A stretch of 64,000 nucleotides of DNA, taken from assembly GCF_004526235.1 (NCBI RefSeq), contig NZ_CP038159.1, forward strand, positions 682,001-746,000. Reading direction: 5' to 3'. Positions 7,885-16,442 of this stretch are shown here, piece after piece. This stretch comes from Sphingobacterium sp. CZ-2. GTDB lineage: Bacteria; Bacteroidota; Bacteroidia; Sphingobacteriales; Sphingobacteriaceae. Position 1 is the stretch's first letter. Each line of letters begins with the position of its first letter. A program made the translations under genes and the position numbers. The notes under the pieces were generated by a model. It made no database searches, had not been told where the DNA came from, and saw only the letters and a list, made by a program, of their open reading frames with translations.

Positions 7885-10074
7885 CTAATGTATAAACAAC
7901 AATTCTCTCAATTTTGGCAATGGCCATTTTGCATCATCCACCAATTTCTCCAATTTATTTACATTATACCTGATTTCATCAAAGAAAGGCTTTACAATTT
8001 CATCATAAGCAATTGCTCTTTCACGCATATCCTCAATAGTATTCGATTTCTTACGTGCTTGACGCATTTCTTCCGCTTTTTCCAAAATAATATTCACGTG
8101 CTTAGAGATGCGCTCAATATAATTCAATTGCGAACTATATGCTTCTTTACCCAATCCAAGATCTTTCAATCCCCTAACATTCTCAATCAATTGATTCTGA
8201 TAGATAATACATGCCGGAGCGATCTGGCTAGTAACCACATCCCCAATCACCCTTGCCTCAATCTGTAATTTCTTGAAGAAGTTCTCCAACAAAATCTCAT
8301 GTCTCGCTTCCGATTCCCTTTTATTATAAATCCCCAACGTCTCAAACAATTCAATAGATTCTGGAGTTACATAAACATCCAAAGACTTAGGTGTTGATTT
8401 AATGTTTGATAAACCACGAGCAGCAGCCTCAATTTCCCATTCCTCACTGTAACCATTTCCTTCAAAACGGATTGCTTTTGAATCCTTGATGTATTTACGA
8501 ACAACATTCAAGATCGCAAGATCCTTTTTGATTCCTTTTTTGATCTGTTTGTCCACTTCGTTCTTGAATTCAATCAATTGCGCGGCAACGATAGCATTCA
8601 AAACCGTCATGGGTAATGCCGAGTTTGCCGAAGAACCCACCGCACGGAATTCAAATTTATTTCCCGTAAAAGCAAATGGAGAAGTACGGTTTCTATCGGT
8701 ATTGTCCAATTTCAAATCAGGGATTTTTGGAATGCCATGCCATAGATTGGCATCTGCTTTCACTTTCTTCGCAACACGTGCAGATTCCACTTCTTCCAAG
8801 ATTTCATCCAACTGAGAACCTAAGAAGATGGAGATAATAGCAGGAGGTGCTTCGTTTGCTCCCAAACGGTGGTCGTTGGAATGACTTGCAATAGATGCCC
8901 TTAATAAATCAGCATGCTCAAAAACCGCTTTGATGGTATTGACAAAAAAGGTCAAGAACATCAAATTGTTTTTAGGAGTCTTTCCAGGAGACAATAAATT
9001 AACACCTGTATTGGTAATCAAAGACCAGTTATTATGTTTTCCAGATCCATTTACGCCTGAATATGGTTTTTCATGCAATAATACTTTGAAATTATGACGG
9101 ATAGCCACTTGTTCCATTAGATTCATCAACAATTGGTTGTGGTCAATGGCCAAGTTGATCTCTTCGAACATCGGAGCACATTCAAATTGCGACGGAGCAA
9201 CCTCGTTATGGCGAGTCTTCAAAGGAATACCTAATTTTAAGGCTTCATTTTCCAGGTCTACCATATAAGCTAATACACGCTCAGGGATAGCACCAAAATA
9301 ATGATCTTCTAATTGTTGGCCTTTTGCAGACATATGTCCAAATAATGTTCTTCCAGTTAACTGAAGGTCCGGACGTGCATTATATAAGGCTAAATCTACC
9401 AAGAAATATTCCTGTTCGATACCTAATGAAGCAGTTACCTTATCAATGGATTTATCAAAGTACTGCGCCACTTCGGTCGCTGCTTTATCGATTGCTGCAA
9501 TTGCTTTTAATAAGGGAGCTTTATAGTCTAAGGACTCACCAGTATACGAAACAAAAACAGTTGGGATACACAAGGTTTTTCCCGCGGCCGTTTCATAGAT
9601 GAAAGCAGGAGAGGACGGATCCCATGCCGTATATCCACGTGCTTCGAAGGTGTTACGGATACCACCATTTGGGAAAGAAGATGCATCCGGTTCTTGTTGT
9701 ACCAATGCATCTGCAGTGAATTTTTCAATCGCACCACCGTCTCCATCTGGTTCAAAGAAAGCATCATGCTTTTCAGCTGTTGAACCGGTCAATGGTTGAA
9801 ACCAGTGGGTATAGTGTGATACTCCATTTTCAATAGCCCAAGCTTTCATAGCTTGTGCAATGAACTCTGCCATCTCTCTACTGATTTGATTTCCTTCATC
9901 AATAGCGGTATTTAAATCATTGAAAGTAGATTTGGGAAGATAATCCCTCATCTTTGCAGTGGTGAAAACGTTTTTACCAAAAATATGGATAGCACGTTCT
10001 GAAGTTACTGCTGATGACACGTTGAAGTGGTGTTTTGTTGCTTCTTCAACGGCGGCGAATCTGGAATTTGACAT
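7885..10074 (-). CDS. glnN: Type III glutamine synthetase (GSIII)
   Basis: ATP-dependent glutamine synthetase of the large class III type, making glutamine from glutamate and ammonium. With gltBD it completes the GS-GOGAT pathway. The start is taken at the ATG at 10074 (MSNSRFAAVEEATKHHF), giving 729 residues, the normal GSIII length. An upstream in-frame ATG would add 26 residues that do not look like the family, and the promoter lies within that extension. GSIII-type segments are ASLGIEQEYFLVD (metal-binding Glu region), KTRHNEVAPSQFE, and NGSGKHNNWSLITNTGVN near the middle, with an all-helical C-terminal third. A -7/-33 promoter lies at 10125-10153 and a terminator at 7781-7811, so it is probably monocistronic. 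The symbol glnN follows cyanobacterial usage; glnA is also used. Confidence 0.96.
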   Translation of the reverse strand: MSNSRFAAVEEATKHHFNVSSAVTSERAIHIFGKNVFTTAKMRDYLPKSTFNDLNTAIDEGNQISREMAEFIAQAMKAWAIENGVSHYTHWFQPLTGSTAEKHDAFFEPDGDGGAIEKFTADALVQQEPDASSFPNGGIRNTFEARGYTAWDPSSPAFIYETAAGKTLCIPTVFVSYTGESLDYKAPLLKAIAAIDKAATEVAQYFDKSIDKVTASLGIEQEYFLVDLALYNARPDLQLTGRTLFGHMSAKGQQLEDHYFGAIPERVLAYMVDLENEALKLGIPLKTRHNEVAPSQFECAPMFEEINLAIDHNQLLMNLMEQVAIRHNFKVLLHEKPYSGVNGSGKHNNWSLITNTGVNLLSPGKTPKNNLMFLTFFVNTIKAVFEHADLLRASIASHSNDHRLGANEAPPAIISIFLGSQLDEILEEVESARVAKKVKADANLWHGIPKIPDLKLDNTDRNRTSPFAFTGNKFEFRAVGSSANSALPMTVLNAIVAAQLIEFKNEVDKQIKKGIKKDLAILNVVRKYIKDSKAIRFEGNGYSEEWEIEAAARGLSNIKSTPKSLDVYVTPESIELFETLGIYNKRESEARHEILLENFFKKLQIEARVIGDVVTSQIAPACIIYQNQLIENVRGLKDLGLGKEAYSSQLNYIERISKHVNIILEKAEEMRQARKKSNTIEDMRERAIAYDEIVKPFFDEIRYNVNKLEKLVDDAKWPLPKLRELLFIH

Positions 10075-10124
10075 ATTTTTATATTTATATCTTGAGTTTG
10101 TGATGATTCTCTCTAAAAACATTT

Positions 10125-10153
10125 CAAAAATATGGTAAATTCTCGATTTCAAA
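10125..10153 (-). promoter_or_regulatory. Bacteroidota-type promoter for glutamine synthetase
   Basis: On the minus strand TTTG (10153-10150), 17 bp, then TATTTTTG (10132-10125). This matches the -33 TTTG / -7 TAnnTTTG pattern known for the primary sigma factor in Bacteroides and Flavobacterium. The predicted start near 10120 gives a leader of about 45 nt to the ATG at 10074 and excludes the longer ORF start. Confidence 0.75.
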
Positions 10154-10207
10154 ATATTTTTTTGAAAAAAAAATCACAAAATAAGCTTGAAAAACAATAA
10201 ATGTGTC

Positions 10208-10241
10208 AAAAAAAAGGCTGGATATAACAAAATATCCAGCC
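10208..10241 (-). terminator. Intrinsic terminator after the S9 peptidase gene
   Basis: On the minus strand a perfect 10-bp stem GGCTGGATAT / ATATCCAGCC with a 6-base loop is followed by eight T residues. It starts 22 bp after the S9 peptidase stop and separates that gene from glutamine synthetase. Confidence 0.9.
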
Positions 10242-10263
10242 TATTATTGGTTTTTAATAAGGA

Positions 10264-13125
10264 TTAATCTACTTCCAGTCCCCAATCAATACCTTTTTCC
10301 GTAGCTTTCACACCTTTCTTAATCCAGTTTGCTGCTGGTTTACCTTTCAAAAAGTGATCAAAAAACTGCGCTTCGCGGATTTGTATATCCTTTCTGTTCT
10401 GCCTTTGAATTAAATTATGGTCATCGCCATTATAATTCAACAACCAAACAGGTTTATTTAAACGACGTAATGCCGTGAAAAATTCAATCCCTTGGTACCA
10501 TGGCACTGCACCGTCATTATCATTATGCATAATAGCAACCGGCGTATTCACTTTATCCATAAAGAATAATGGAGAGTTTTCTATATATAGATCCAGTGCT
10601 TCCCATAGTGGCTTGCCTATTCTACTTTGGGTGTTCTCATATTGAAATTGTCTAGACATTCCTGTTCCCCAACGGATACCTCCATAAGCAGAGGTCATGT
10701 TCACTACTGGAGCACCTGCCCAAGCAGCGGCATACATATTGGTCCTGGTGATCAAATGTGCCACCTGGTAGCCACCCCAACTTTGTCCTTGGATACCCAT
10801 CTTCGTCGAATCTACCCAAGCATTGTTCCGTGCTAAATGATGCATACCTGAATTGATATATTCTTCTGCCGAACGACCTGGATATCCTGTTTCATAACGG
10901 ATATCTGGTGCAAACACCAAATACTCGTTGCTGACGAAATAAGGGATATTCAATCTGGAAGGAGTTGGTGCAGGTGCTTGGTAGGTATGCAAGCCATCAC
11001 TTAATACCTCATAGAAATAAGCAATGATCGGATATTTCTTGTTTGGATCAAAGTTTTCCGGTTTGTAAAGGATACCTTCTGCCTCATGTCCTTTCGGAGT
11101 TTTCCATTTTACCAATTCCGCTGTTCCCCAATTATAATTGGCCTGTTGCGGATTGATGTCTGATAAACGGGTTTCATTTTTAAGATTGCTCAATAAATAA
11201 AGATCAGGAGACTTTTGATAATCTTCCTTGGTATAGATTACCTGATCTAGTTTTTCACTATTGCTAAGCATTCTATAGGTAAATGGTCCAGCCCAAATCT
11301 CTTGTGGACCTTTTTTATCTAATTTATAATAGCCGTTATATTTGTTGGTTTTATTGAAACCGGTTAAATAGATTGCTTTCTTTTCATCAATAATAGTCGC
11401 TCTTTTTCTTGGATCATCATCCCGGCTGATATCCACATATCGGTAGGTGATTTGATTTTCACGACCTTTTCCTTTGGTAAGCATGCTTTTATGTTTTCCA
11501 TCCAAACTTAATTTCCAGATATCAAATCTATCATTTAGGTAGATATTCTTAAAGTCATTGGACCAACCTGCCAATCCATATGGACCTGGTAATGCAGGAA
11601 CATCATTTTCCTCATCTACAAAACTGATGGCCAAGCCTTCATTTAGATGTGTTGTTGATTCTTTTTGGATATCATAACTGTACCAGTTGGCATTTTCTCG
11701 ATTAAAGTAGATCACATGTGTTCCAGTAGGAGAGAGCATGGCCATTCCGGAAAGGTTCTTGATCACTAATTTGTTCTTTCCGGTCAAGGTAGAAACCAGG
11801 TATACATCCGATTTGGAACCTCCAGACCATTGCGTTTCAATACGGTATTCTGCATCTGAAGTCGCTAATGCCCATTCATTATCCGCATCACCGGTTAAAC
11901 TGATTCTATTGAAGGTATCATCGGAAAGTGGAAGGATCGCCCGGTTACCGGCTAAGTTGATCAGAGCAGTATAATTACGCGACATATCCCGACGGGCATT
12001 CACCAACTGCATCGGCTGAAGATAATCATCCTGCCAGTGCCAGATATCTAATTTTGCGGTTTCAAAGTCTACCAAAGACGTATCTCTTACTCTGGCAATA
12101 GGTGCCAAGCCAAAGAACAATCTATTTCCTGCTTTACTAAAATTGATGAATCCATCGCCAGAAACATTCCATTTTTCTGGCATTCCTGAACTGTTCTTAT
12201 CGGCAATGATGTAAGCGCTGTCTTGTTTAGGAGTATAATAATATAACTTATATTCCTTTTGCAATGCTTTTTCCGGACTCTTCTCAGCTAAAAATCCCAA
12301 TTGCTGATTCTGATCATCAAAACGGAAGGATTTATAAGTTCCCTTTCCATTAGATATCTTTTTGCTGCTTTTGGTTGCGAGATCGTAAATATATAATCCA
12401 GCTTCATTCAGGGTATCTTTGCCTTCGCCCTTGCGGGTGAATAATAAATATTGTTCATTATCGCTCCAATAAAAATTATCCGCCTTTAGAATTTGCGAAG
12501 TGTCACCTGAATTCAAGTCCAATACATGGAGAACAGGAGTGGTTTTCTCTTTTCTAGGGCTAGGTCTTCTGTTGTTGGTACTATCTTTTGCAGCGATAAC
12601 CTCTTTTTTGACCTCTTCTTTTTTCGTCGAGTCTGCTTTTTCGTCCTTTTTAGGATTTGGCAACACGATTTCTGATATGAAGGCTACATAATTATTCGCT
12701 TTTCTAGCTAGCTGTGATGATTTTACTGCAGGAAATTTAGTGGTTTTATTCTTCAGGATATCAAAAACCAATAAACTGTCTTTGGGCATGTCATCAGGTC
12801 TTTTCTTTTTAATCCTTGCTTCACGAACTTCCTTAAAAGGGGCCTTGATGGTGCTGATCAAAAACTTTTCGTTTTCCGTTAATTTAAGATTACTACCTCT
12901 TGGGATTTCCAGTAAACTTTGGTTTTTATTATTTTTCAAAATGGCCAATGCATCACCTTCCTGTGGAACAATAGCATAATAGATATAATTCCCGGATTTA
13001 CTGATGGAAGGATTGGAAATAGATTTCCAGTTATCATATACCGTATGATCGATTGGCTTTTTCTGGGCCTGGGCAAATGATAATAAGGAAAAACTAATGA
13101 AAAGTAAGCTGAATTTATGTTTCAT
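10264..13125 (-). CDS. S9 family prolyl oligopeptidase-like serine peptidase, exported
   Basis: Secreted or periplasmic serine peptidase of the prolyl oligopeptidase / dipeptidyl aminopeptidase group, 953 residues. The start at 13125 (MKHKFSLLFISFSLLSFAQA) gives a clean signal peptide; the longer ORF adds eight residues before it. The N-terminal two thirds are beta-propeller-like with many WSxD-type strands (YWSDNEQYLLFTRKGEG). A low-complexity Lys/Glu insert around residues 160-200 (KKDEKADSTKKEEVKKE) interrupts it. The C-terminal alpha/beta hydrolase domain has the nucleophile S782 in GQSWGGY, D871 in HNDNDGAVPW and H903 in GDDHNL, in the correct order and spacing for the family triad. It probably digests peptides in the envelope. 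It is transcribed alone, ending at a strong terminator. Confidence 0.93.
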   Translation of the reverse strand: MKHKFSLLFISFSLLSFAQAQKKPIDHTVYDNWKSISNPSISKSGNYIYYAIVPQEGDALAILKNNKNQSLLEIPRGSNLKLTENEKFLISTIKAPFKEVREARIKKKRPDDMPKDSLLVFDILKNKTTKFPAVKSSQLARKANNYVAFISEIVLPNPKKDEKADSTKKEEVKKEVIAAKDSTNNRRPSPRKEKTTPVLHVLDLNSGDTSQILKADNFYWSDNEQYLLFTRKGEGKDTLNEAGLYIYDLATKSSKKISNGKGTYKSFRFDDQNQQLGFLAEKSPEKALQKEYKLYYYTPKQDSAYIIADKNSSGMPEKWNVSGDGFINFSKAGNRLFFGLAPIARVRDTSLVDFETAKLDIWHWQDDYLQPMQLVNARRDMSRNYTALINLAGNRAILPLSDDTFNRISLTGDADNEWALATSDAEYRIETQWSGGSKSDVYLVSTLTGKNKLVIKNLSGMAMLSPTGTHVIYFNRENANWYSYDIQKESTTHLNEGLAISFVDEENDVPALPGPYGLAGWSNDFKNIYLNDRFDIWKLSLDGKHKSMLTKGKGRENQITYRYVDISRDDDPRKRATIIDEKKAIYLTGFNKTNKYNGYYKLDKKGPQEIWAGPFTYRMLSNSEKLDQVIYTKEDYQKSPDLYLLSNLKNETRLSDINPQQANYNWGTAELVKWKTPKGHEAEGILYKPENFDPNKKYPIIAYFYEVLSDGLHTYQAPAPTPSRLNIPYFVSNEYLVFAPDIRYETGYPGRSAEEYINSGMHHLARNNAWVDSTKMGIQGQSWGGYQVAHLITRTNMYAAAWAGAPVVNMTSAYGGIRWGTGMSRQFQYENTQSRIGKPLWEALDLYIENSPLFFMDKVNTPVAIMHNDNDGAVPWYQGIEFFTALRRLNKPVWLLNYNGDDHNLIQRQNRKDIQIREAQFFDHFLKGKPAANWIKKGVKATEKGIDWGLEVD

Positions 13126-13225
13126 AAATTGTATTGTTTGGAACATCAATATTACTCAAAAAAACGTTAACTTAGGTTTAATGAGATTATAACAATTTTA
13201 TTATAAACATAATAATGACCATATC

Positions 13226-13960
13226 ATGAAGAATACAGGAATCATCATTAGTGTAATCGCAGGGATCGCTTTTATAATATTTGGTTTGTTGTTTGCCAAT
13301 GCTTACAAATACAAGTACAAAAACTCAAATACGATTAATGTTACTGGTAATGCAAAAACCGATTTTGAATCGGATATTGTGAAATGGTCTGCTTCTTATA
13401 GTAGAAAATCCATGGATCTGAGCGAAGCTTCGGAGCAATTGAAGAGGGATAGGGAATTGGTTCGGGATTTTTTGGTTAGGCAGGGTATTAAGGAGGCCGA
13501 AATTCTGTTCAATGCGGTGAATATAAATCGAGAGTTTAATTCTTCTACGGATAGTAATGGGAATAGTTATACCACTTTTTCTGGTTATAGTTTGTCACAG
13601 AATGTCAGTGTGGAGTCTAAGGACTTGAATAAGGTGGATAATGCGTCAAGGGAGATTTCGGCATTGATATCGCAGGGGATTGAGTTGAGTTCGAATCAGC
13701 CTAGTTATTATTTTTCTGGATTGGAGGATTTGAAGTTGAAATTGATTTCTCAAGCTTCACAGAATGCGCGTTCAAGAGCCGAGAATATTGCAAAAGAGGC
13801 AGGTTCTTCGTTAGGGGAGCTGGTGAAAGCGGATTTAGGGATTTTTCAAATTACGGGTCAGAATGATAATGAAGAGTTTTCTTATGGGGGAGCTTTTAAT
13901 ACAACTTCTAGGAGTAAGACGGCTAATATAACGGTGAAGGCGAGTTATTTGTCGAATTAG
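13226..13960 (+). CDS. SIMPL domain protein with N-terminal membrane anchor
   Basis: A 244-residue protein with one N-terminal hydrophobic helix (residues 5-25, IIISVIAGIAFIIFGLLFA), followed by a SIMPL (DUF541) domain. Family features include INVTGNAKTDFESDIVKWS, the SSNQPSYYFSGL segment, and the region of QASQNARSRAENIAKEAG that precedes the last strands. The helix lacks a clear cleavage site, so the protein is probably anchored facing the periplasm. The molecular role of the domain in bacteria is not settled, and no function is claimed here. The gene diverges from the S9 peptidase and stands alone. Its 3' end runs into an 11-bp-phased repeat array. Confidence 0.88.
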   Translation: MKNTGIIISVIAGIAFIIFGLLFANAYKYKYKNSNTINVTGNAKTDFESDIVKWSASYSRKSMDLSEASEQLKRDRELVRDFLVRQGIKEAEILFNAVNINREFNSSTDSNGNSYTTFSGYSLSQNVSVESKDLNKVDNASREISALISQGIELSSNQPSYYFSGLEDLKLKLISQASQNARSRAENIAKEAGSSLGELVKADLGIFQITGQNDNEEFSYGGAFNTTSRSKTANITVKASYLSN

Positions 13961-13980
13961 GATAGGGGTTTGGTTCGTAC

Positions 13981-14068
13981 TGAAAGTAGGGTGAAAGTAA
14001 TGTGAAAGTATGTTTTTAGTATGTAAGGGTAGTAAAAACACGGTTTAAGTATGTTTTAAGGGTGTTTT
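13981..14068. repeat. 11-bp-phased AAGT motif array, copy A
   Basis: Three consecutive 11-mers, TGAAAGTAGGG, TGAAAGTAATG and TGAAAGTATGT (13981-14013), are followed by a degenerate unit TTTTAGTATGT in the same phase. Two further in-phase units, AAGTATGTTTT and AAGGGTGTTTT, lie at 14047-14068. The AAGT cores recur at 13984, 13995 and 14006. A related but cleaner array lies at 60762-60844. The spacing of one helical turn suggests tandem binding of a protein on one DNA face; that is inference. Confidence 0.7.
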
Positions 14069-14113
14069 TGTAGTGAATTTAATGGTTTTACATAGGAAAA
14101 TGGTGGATTTGGG

Positions 14114-14333
14114 CGTGATTCCCATCATTGCGAGGGCAACTCTGCGTCATTGCGAGAAGGTTTTGCGTCATTGCGAGGAGGCACGACGAAGCAATCTTTG
14201 GACTTTGTCATCCTGAGCGGTCTTTGTCATCCTGAGCGTAGTCGAAGGATCTTTACGGGTACCAAATGTAGATGCTTCGACTTCGCTCAGCATGACATGT
14301 GGAAAGATTGCTTCGTTCCTCGCAATGACGCGT
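14114..14333. repeat. Nested palindromic intergenic repeat, copy 3
   Basis: The longest copy of the family also seen at 6052 and 7582. The left arm CATTGCGAG occurs three times (from 14125, 14149 and 14170) and TTGTCATCCTGAGCG twice (14206 and 14224), showing partial duplications of single arms. The right side (GCTTCGACTTCGCTCAGCAT, TTCCTCGCAATGACG) pairs with them. It fills the gap between the converging SIMPL and TonB-receptor genes and ends within 10 bp of the receptor stop codon, so it could serve as a 3' stabilising or terminating hairpin. Confidence 0.85.
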
Positions 14334-14340
14334 GGTTAAC

Positions 14341-16428
14341 TTAAAAACCAACCTTAACCCCGCCATAAAAATTCCTAGGGGCAGCAGCATTGAAATACCT
14401 ATTTCCCATCGCATTAATATCATTCCCTAAAGAATATTTTTGGTTCAACACATTATCAGCACCAATAAAAAATTGAACCTTATACTTATCTAAAAATCCA
14501 ATTCCCCAAGAAGCTTTCGCCTGAACCAAATGATATTTATCTGCAAAAACACTATTTCCATCATTCAACGGAATTTCATCCGTGAAATTATGGAATACAT
14601 TCAATTCAAAGCCCTTATTAAATTTCAAGGCCAACATATTCACCCACATCCATTCCGGAATAGAAGTAACCTTATTTCCAGAAAAATCTTTATCATCAAC
14701 CTGATAATCATCAAATTTATAATGCTGATATGTCAGGTTGGTAGAAAGAATTAGTTGTTGGATAAATCTTTCAGGCTGAGGGGAGATTAATTCCGTAAGT
14801 ACACTAGTCTCTAAACCTTTTTGATCAATTTTTCCAGCATTCACAAAAAATTCATTGCCTTCTTCATTCAACTGTCGGACGATGCCATTGTCCATTTTAT
14901 AGTGATAAGCCGTCAAATCAATAATCAATTTCCGATTGAAGGCTTCCTGCCTAAATCCCAATTCATAATTTGTTCCTGATTCAGCCTGTAGACCTGTATT
15001 GATCTGGTTATCGGAAGAACGAACCTCTGATAAAGTCGGTGTAGAATAACCTGTTGAAATGGCTGCACGCAAAGCGGTATTCGAAGCTACTAAATACGAT
15101 AAGGCTACCCTTGGCATCAATTTAGAATGAAAATCGATATCACCTTTGGCAAGCTCATCTGTCATTCCACGTTCGAAATTGATGCTGTTATTGTTGAGCC
15201 CTAATGATGCTTCAGCTGTAAATTTCTTGAACAATTGAGCTTTTGCTCTTAGGAAGTAAGAATCCTGAAGCATATCCAACCTGTCATTGTCTGTCAGATT
15301 GCCTATTTCGCCAAGGTTATTTTCATGATTCTTAATATGGTACCAACCTTTCTGTAATTCCATCCCTGCCTGAACTTCCCAACTCAAATCCTCTGATGGA
15401 TTTCTATCAAATGAAAAATAGGTTCGATATCCTAAATTCTTTTCTTTACGAGTTTCATAGTTCGTGATGAAGGGATTCTCAAAATCCGTATGGGAGCCAA
15501 ATACAGATATGACATGTTTCAATCCAAACTGAAATTGATAGTCATGGATCAATCCACCTAATAAAGTCTTGTTATAGATTCCAGCTTGTTGGTCAACAGC
15601 AGATGGAAAATTCCCTGCAGCAGGACGTGCCTGTTGAGGATTCTCTTCATACTGTTGAAGGGTTAAACCTCCAGGCGTTTCATAGCCAAGATCACTATAA
15701 ATCCCTAAGAATTTTAAGCTTCCCGAGGGATTATATTGATAATGATGCGCAGTCTGAACATATTTTTTGGATAAACCGGTCTGTTCACGGTATCCATCAG
15801 ATCTTAATAATGCCTGGTCAAAGGAAAAGCTGTATTTTTTATTCACTTCATGTCCAATCGATAAAGTTTGATGAAACATTCCATAGGACCCTCCCTGTAA
15901 AAGAATGGATTTTTCATGATTTGGTTGGCTCAAACCATTAGGGCTAATCCGAACTACTCCTCCAGAATTTGGTCCAAACAAGGAAACATCAGGGCCCTTT
16001 AACACATGGATTTGCTGAATCCCTACAGGGTCCAAAAGATTGAAATAGGTGTTTCCACTGGCATCCGTCATTGGGATTTCATCCAAATAAATTTTTGTGT
16101 TCCTGATTCCAAATGGAGAACGGATCATACTACCCCTTAAAGCCAATCGATAACTACCAGGAGATCGCTCTTCCATGCGTACGCCTGCTGTGGTATTCAT
16201 GGCTGAAATCAAGGAAGATGGTTGTTGTGCATTAAGTAATGGTTTAGTTAAAACCTTAGATGGACTAGTCAAGCTTAGTAAGGCTTGCGAATTGAAATAA
16301 GCTTTAACCACGACAGGGTCAATTTCCCTATAGCTGGTATCTCTTATTGTTTCTTGAGATTTTGCCAGAAAGGGGATAAAACACAAACAAGCAACAGTTA
16401 ATAGTGATTTACTTTTTATATGGGTCAT
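14341..16428 (-). CDS. TonB-dependent outer membrane receptor
   Basis: A 695-residue TonB-dependent receptor. The start at 16428 (MTHIKSKSLLTVACLCFIPFLAKSQ) yields a signal peptide; the longer ORF overlaps the preceding gene. The plug domain follows (PSSLISAMNTTAGVRMEE, LRGSMIRSPFGIRNTKIYLD, IQQIHVLKGPDVSLFGPNSG), then a beta-barrel of alternating strands ending in an aromatic residue (GGVKVGF), as outer membrane barrels do. There is no N-terminal carboxypeptidase-like domain and no SusD neighbour, so it is more like a siderophore or metal receptor than a SusC glycan importer. The substrate cannot be told from sequence. It starts 14 bp after the Omp85-like gene and is probably co-transcribed with it. 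Confidence 0.94.
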   Translation of the reverse strand: MTHIKSKSLLTVACLCFIPFLAKSQETIRDTSYREIDPVVVKAYFNSQALLSLTSPSKVLTKPLLNAQQPSSLISAMNTTAGVRMEERSPGSYRLALRGSMIRSPFGIRNTKIYLDEIPMTDASGNTYFNLLDPVGIQQIHVLKGPDVSLFGPNSGGVVRISPNGLSQPNHEKSILLQGGSYGMFHQTLSIGHEVNKKYSFSFDQALLRSDGYREQTGLSKKYVQTAHHYQYNPSGSLKFLGIYSDLGYETPGGLTLQQYEENPQQARPAAGNFPSAVDQQAGIYNKTLLGGLIHDYQFQFGLKHVISVFGSHTDFENPFITNYETRKEKNLGYRTYFSFDRNPSEDLSWEVQAGMELQKGWYHIKNHENNLGEIGNLTDNDRLDMLQDSYFLRAKAQLFKKFTAEASLGLNNNSINFERGMTDELAKGDIDFHSKLMPRVALSYLVASNTALRAAISTGYSTPTLSEVRSSDNQINTGLQAESGTNYELGFRQEAFNRKLIIDLTAYHYKMDNGIVRQLNEEGNEFFVNAGKIDQKGLETSVLTELISPQPERFIQQLILSTNLTYQHYKFDDYQVDDKDFSGNKVTSIPEWMWVNMLALKFNKGFELNVFHNFTDEIPLNDGNSVFADKYHLVQAKASWGIGFLDKYKVQFFIGADNVLNQKYSLGNDINAMGNRYFNAAAPRNFYGGVKVGF

Positions 16429-16442
16429 GAATAATAATGTCT

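Noticed and set aside
14150-14344. A 64-residue ORF reading MREGFASLRGG and ending PRNDAWLT
   Set aside because: It is a translation of the palindromic repeat (copy 3). The same peptide types (HPERSRRI, FDFAQHD) appear wherever this repeat family occurs and reflect the DNA, not a gene.
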